Assembly (NCBI GenBank): GCA_013347225.1
Contig: CP054595.1
Coordinates: forward strand, 1,736,001 to 1,800,000
From: Candidatus Accumulibacter similis
GTDB taxonomy: Bacteria > Pseudomonadota > Gammaproteobacteria > Burkholderiales > Rhodocyclaceae
Length of the DNA: 64,000 bases
Reading direction: 5' to 3'
Below, in pieces: positions 62,247 to 64,000 of the stretch. Position 1 is the stretch's first letter. Every line of letters starts with the position of its first letter. The notes under the pieces are model-generated. The model made no database searches. It was not told the origin of the DNA and saw nothing but the letters and a program-made list of their open reading frames with translations. The position numbers and the translations under genes are program-made.

Positions 62247-64000
62247 CAGGCCTGTCCCTCGCTGCCGGTGTGTGCGCGCAGCGACAGGCGGCCCAGTCCC
62301 GAGAGGATGGTGACCACGACGGTGACGACGACGACATAGACGCCGAGGTCGAAGACCATCGCCGTCGCCAGTTCGATGTCGCCGAGCAGCGGCAGGTGAA
62401 CGTGCCCGTGTGCGCTGGTCAGGAAGGGGCGGCCGAACGGCCAGCTCGCGACGCCGATGCCGGCCGCCAGCAGCAGGCCCAGCGCGAGCAGCGCTGGCGG
62501 CTTCTGCGGCAGGCGTGGCTGGGCGAAATCGATGCCGTTGGCGAGATACTGCAGGATCAGCGCGACGCTGGTGATCAGGCCGGCGACGAAGCCGCCGCCG
62601 GGCACGTTGTGGCCGCGCAGGAAGATGTATACCGAGACGGTCAGCGCCAGTGGCAGCAGCGGGCGCATCAGCATGGCGAGAAACAGCGGATGCACGTCAC
62701 TTGCCCAGCGGCGACCTTCCGCGTCGTGCGCCGGCGCTCGCAGCGTCAGCCGGTCGAGCAGCGCCTGCGAGGCGAGCGCGACCATCGCCAGGACGGTGAT
62801 CTCGCCGAGGGTGTCGAAGCCGCGGAAATCGACCAGGATGACATTGACCACGTTGGCGCCGCCGCCTCCCGGAACCGACTGCTGCAGGTAGAAGCCGGAG
62901 ATCGAGGCCAACGGCGCGCTGAGCATCAGCAGCGTCAGCAGCCCCATGCCAGAACCCGCCAACAGCGCCAGAACGAGGTCGCGAACCAGCCGCGGCGCGC
63001 TGCTCTTCGGCGCGCTGCGTGGCGGCAGATAGTAGAGCACGAGGAGCATCAGGATGATCGTCCCCATCTCGACCGCCAACTGCGTCAGTGCCAGGTCCGG
63101 CGCCGACAGGCGGATGAAGGTCAGCGTCACCGCGAGACCGACGAGGCTGACCAGAATCACCGCCAGCAGCCGCTCGCGGTAGAGTGCCGTCGCACCGACG
63201 GCACCGAGCAGAAGGACGCAGAGGGCGGCGACCGCGGCTTCGTCGGCGACCAGCCCCGGCACACGAATGCCGCCGCCGGCCGGCCCGGAGACATATCCCC
63301 AGGTTCCAAGCAGGACGACGAAGGCGAAGAGCAGCGCCGCGTAGCGCTGCAGCGAACCGTTGTCCAGCAGCGCGACGCCGCGCCCGGCGCTGAGACTGAG
63401 GAAGCGGTAGAAACGCTCGAAAGCGGTGCGCGCGTGCATGCGCGGCAACTGCTCCTGCCAGGCGAACAGCGGCCGGCGCAGGGAGTAGATGAGGACGCCG
63501 CCGGCGAGTGCCAGCAGGCTCATCAGCAGTGGCTGGTTGAACCCGTGCCAGAGTGCCAGGTGGAAGTCAGGCAGCGGTCCCTGCAGCGTCGCGCCGGCCG
63601 CCGCGTCGAGCAGGGGCGCCACCGTCCACGCCGGCAGGACGCCGACCAGCAGGCACAGCAGCACCAGCAGTTCGATCGGTGCGCGCATCCAGCGTGGTGG
63701 CTCGTGCGGCTGGCGGGGCAGATCGATCGGCTCGCCGTTGAAGAACACGTCGTGCACAAAACGCGCCGAGTAGGCGACGGCGAGCATGCCGGCGACCGTT
63801 GCCAGCAGCGGCAGCGCCCAACTGATCGGTTCGGCGTAGCGGACGGTCTCGGCGAAGAACATCTCCTTGCTCAGGAAGCCGTTGAGCAGCGGCACGCCGG
63901 CCATCGAGCCGGCGGCGATGATCGCCAGCGTGGCGGTGATCGGCATGTAGCGGAACATGCCGTTGACCCGGCGCATGTCGCGCGTGCCGCATTCGTGATC
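62246..64000 (-). CDS. mrpA: Mrp/Mnh antiporter subunit A-B fusion, C-terminal part (cut by window edge)
   Basis: 584 residues up to the right edge, with no start codon inside the window. The first visible residues (DHECGTRDMRRVNGMFRYMP) belong to the NuoL-like domain; ATLAIIAAGSMAGVPLLNGFLSKEMFFAE follows. The C-terminal part, from about FRGFDTLGEITVLAMVALAS on, includes the MrpB-like region (LRGHNVPGGGFVAGLITSVALILQYLANG), so A and B are fused as in PhaAB-type systems. It is the first gene of the operon mrpAB-C-D-E-F-G and drives pH and Na+/K+ homeostasis. Confidence 0.94.
   Translation of the reverse strand, partial: DHECGTRDMRRVNGMFRYMPITATLAIIAAGSMAGVPLLNGFLSKEMFFAETVRYAEPISWALPLLATVAGMLAVAYSARFVHDVFFNGEPIDLPRQPHEPPRWMRAPIELLVLLCLLVGVLPAWTVAPLLDAAAGATLQGPLPDFHLALWHGFNQPLLMSLLALAGGVLIYSLRRPLFAWQEQLPRMHARTAFERFYRFLSLSAGRGVALLDNGSLQRYAALLFAFVVLLGTWGYVSGPAGGGIRVPGLVADEAAVAALCVLLLGAVGATALYRERLLAVILVSLVGLAVTLTFIRLSAPDLALTQLAVEMGTIILMLLVLYYLPPRSAPKSSAPRLVRDLVLALLAGSGMGLLTLLMLSAPLASISGFYLQQSVPGGGGANVVNVILVDFRGFDTLGEITVLAMVALASQALLDRLTLRAPAHDAEGRRWASDVHPLFLAMLMRPLLPLALTVSVYIFLRGHNVPGGGFVAGLITSVALILQYLANGIDFAQPRLPQKPPALLALGLLLAAGIGVASWPFGRPFLTSAHGHVHLPLLGDIELATAMVFDLGVYVVVVTVVVTILSGLGRLSLRAHTGSEGQA

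Overview
This is a GC-rich chromosomal segment of a betaproteobacterium, most likely Rhodocyclaceae and close to Candidatus Accumulibacter. That placement is inferred from gene content (PEP-CTERM protein, ZapA/ZapB next to a 6S RNA, many GGDEF/EAL proteins, ArsJ locus) and codon bias, not from a marker tree. No rRNA, tRNA or CRISPR array was seen.

Region by region. (a) 1-3690: arsenic resistance, with an Acr3 pump (cut by the window edge), a three-cysteine ArsR, and a divergent GAPDH-ArsJ pair for organoarsenical export; a 12-bp element is shared by both ars control regions. (b) 3960-11630: enolase, then a stress island of two Hsp20 genes divergent from cbpA-cbpM and an HtrA-like protease, followed by a PepSY protein, cytochrome b561 and an alpha/beta hydrolase. 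(c) 11660-14600: decayed acyl-CoA ligase and SDR genes, a SIR2-domain protein (possible defence gene) and a gene-poor stretch. (d) 14560-21410, minus strand: terminator, 6S RNA, zapA, a zapB-like gene, a diguanylate cyclase, hemerythrin, an ABC-F ATPase, purU and thrH. (e) 21640-24330: a coiled-coil exported protein behind a heptamer repeat, ubiD, and a small membrane protein.

(f) 24500-38500: a signalling island with three GGDEF-EAL proteins, a NarL-type regulator, a TPR protein and a PAS histidine kinase. The first GGDEF-EAL gene is split by an IS1634-like element; the third has a degenerate EAL domain; an IS3-family relic lies between. (g) 38580-41380: an ankyrin protein and a lone HoxC/HupV-like regulatory [NiFe]-hydrogenase large subunit.

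(h) 41440-51720: the most unusual part. It has two FtsX-type permeases without an ATPase, a divergent nitroreductase/methyltransferase/ThiF-like operon, a PEP-CTERM protein with a clear sigma-54 promoter and two A-tract dyads upstream, a FeeM-like N-acyl amino acid synthase, an exosortase-associated LuxI-like acyltransferase and a GAF protein, with micro-ORFs overlapping the acyltransferase genes. A link to the cell envelope and acyl-amino-acid chemistry is inferred.

(i) 51830-64000: an outer-membrane phenol-pathway-type channel, an HpaB/AbfD-family protein that seems to lack two Fe-S ligands, TypA/BipA, a truncated haemoglobin, a frameshifted CBS-nucleotidyltransferase gene and a minus-strand Mrp antiporter operon (mrpA-B fusion, C, D, E, F, G), with mrpA running off the right edge.
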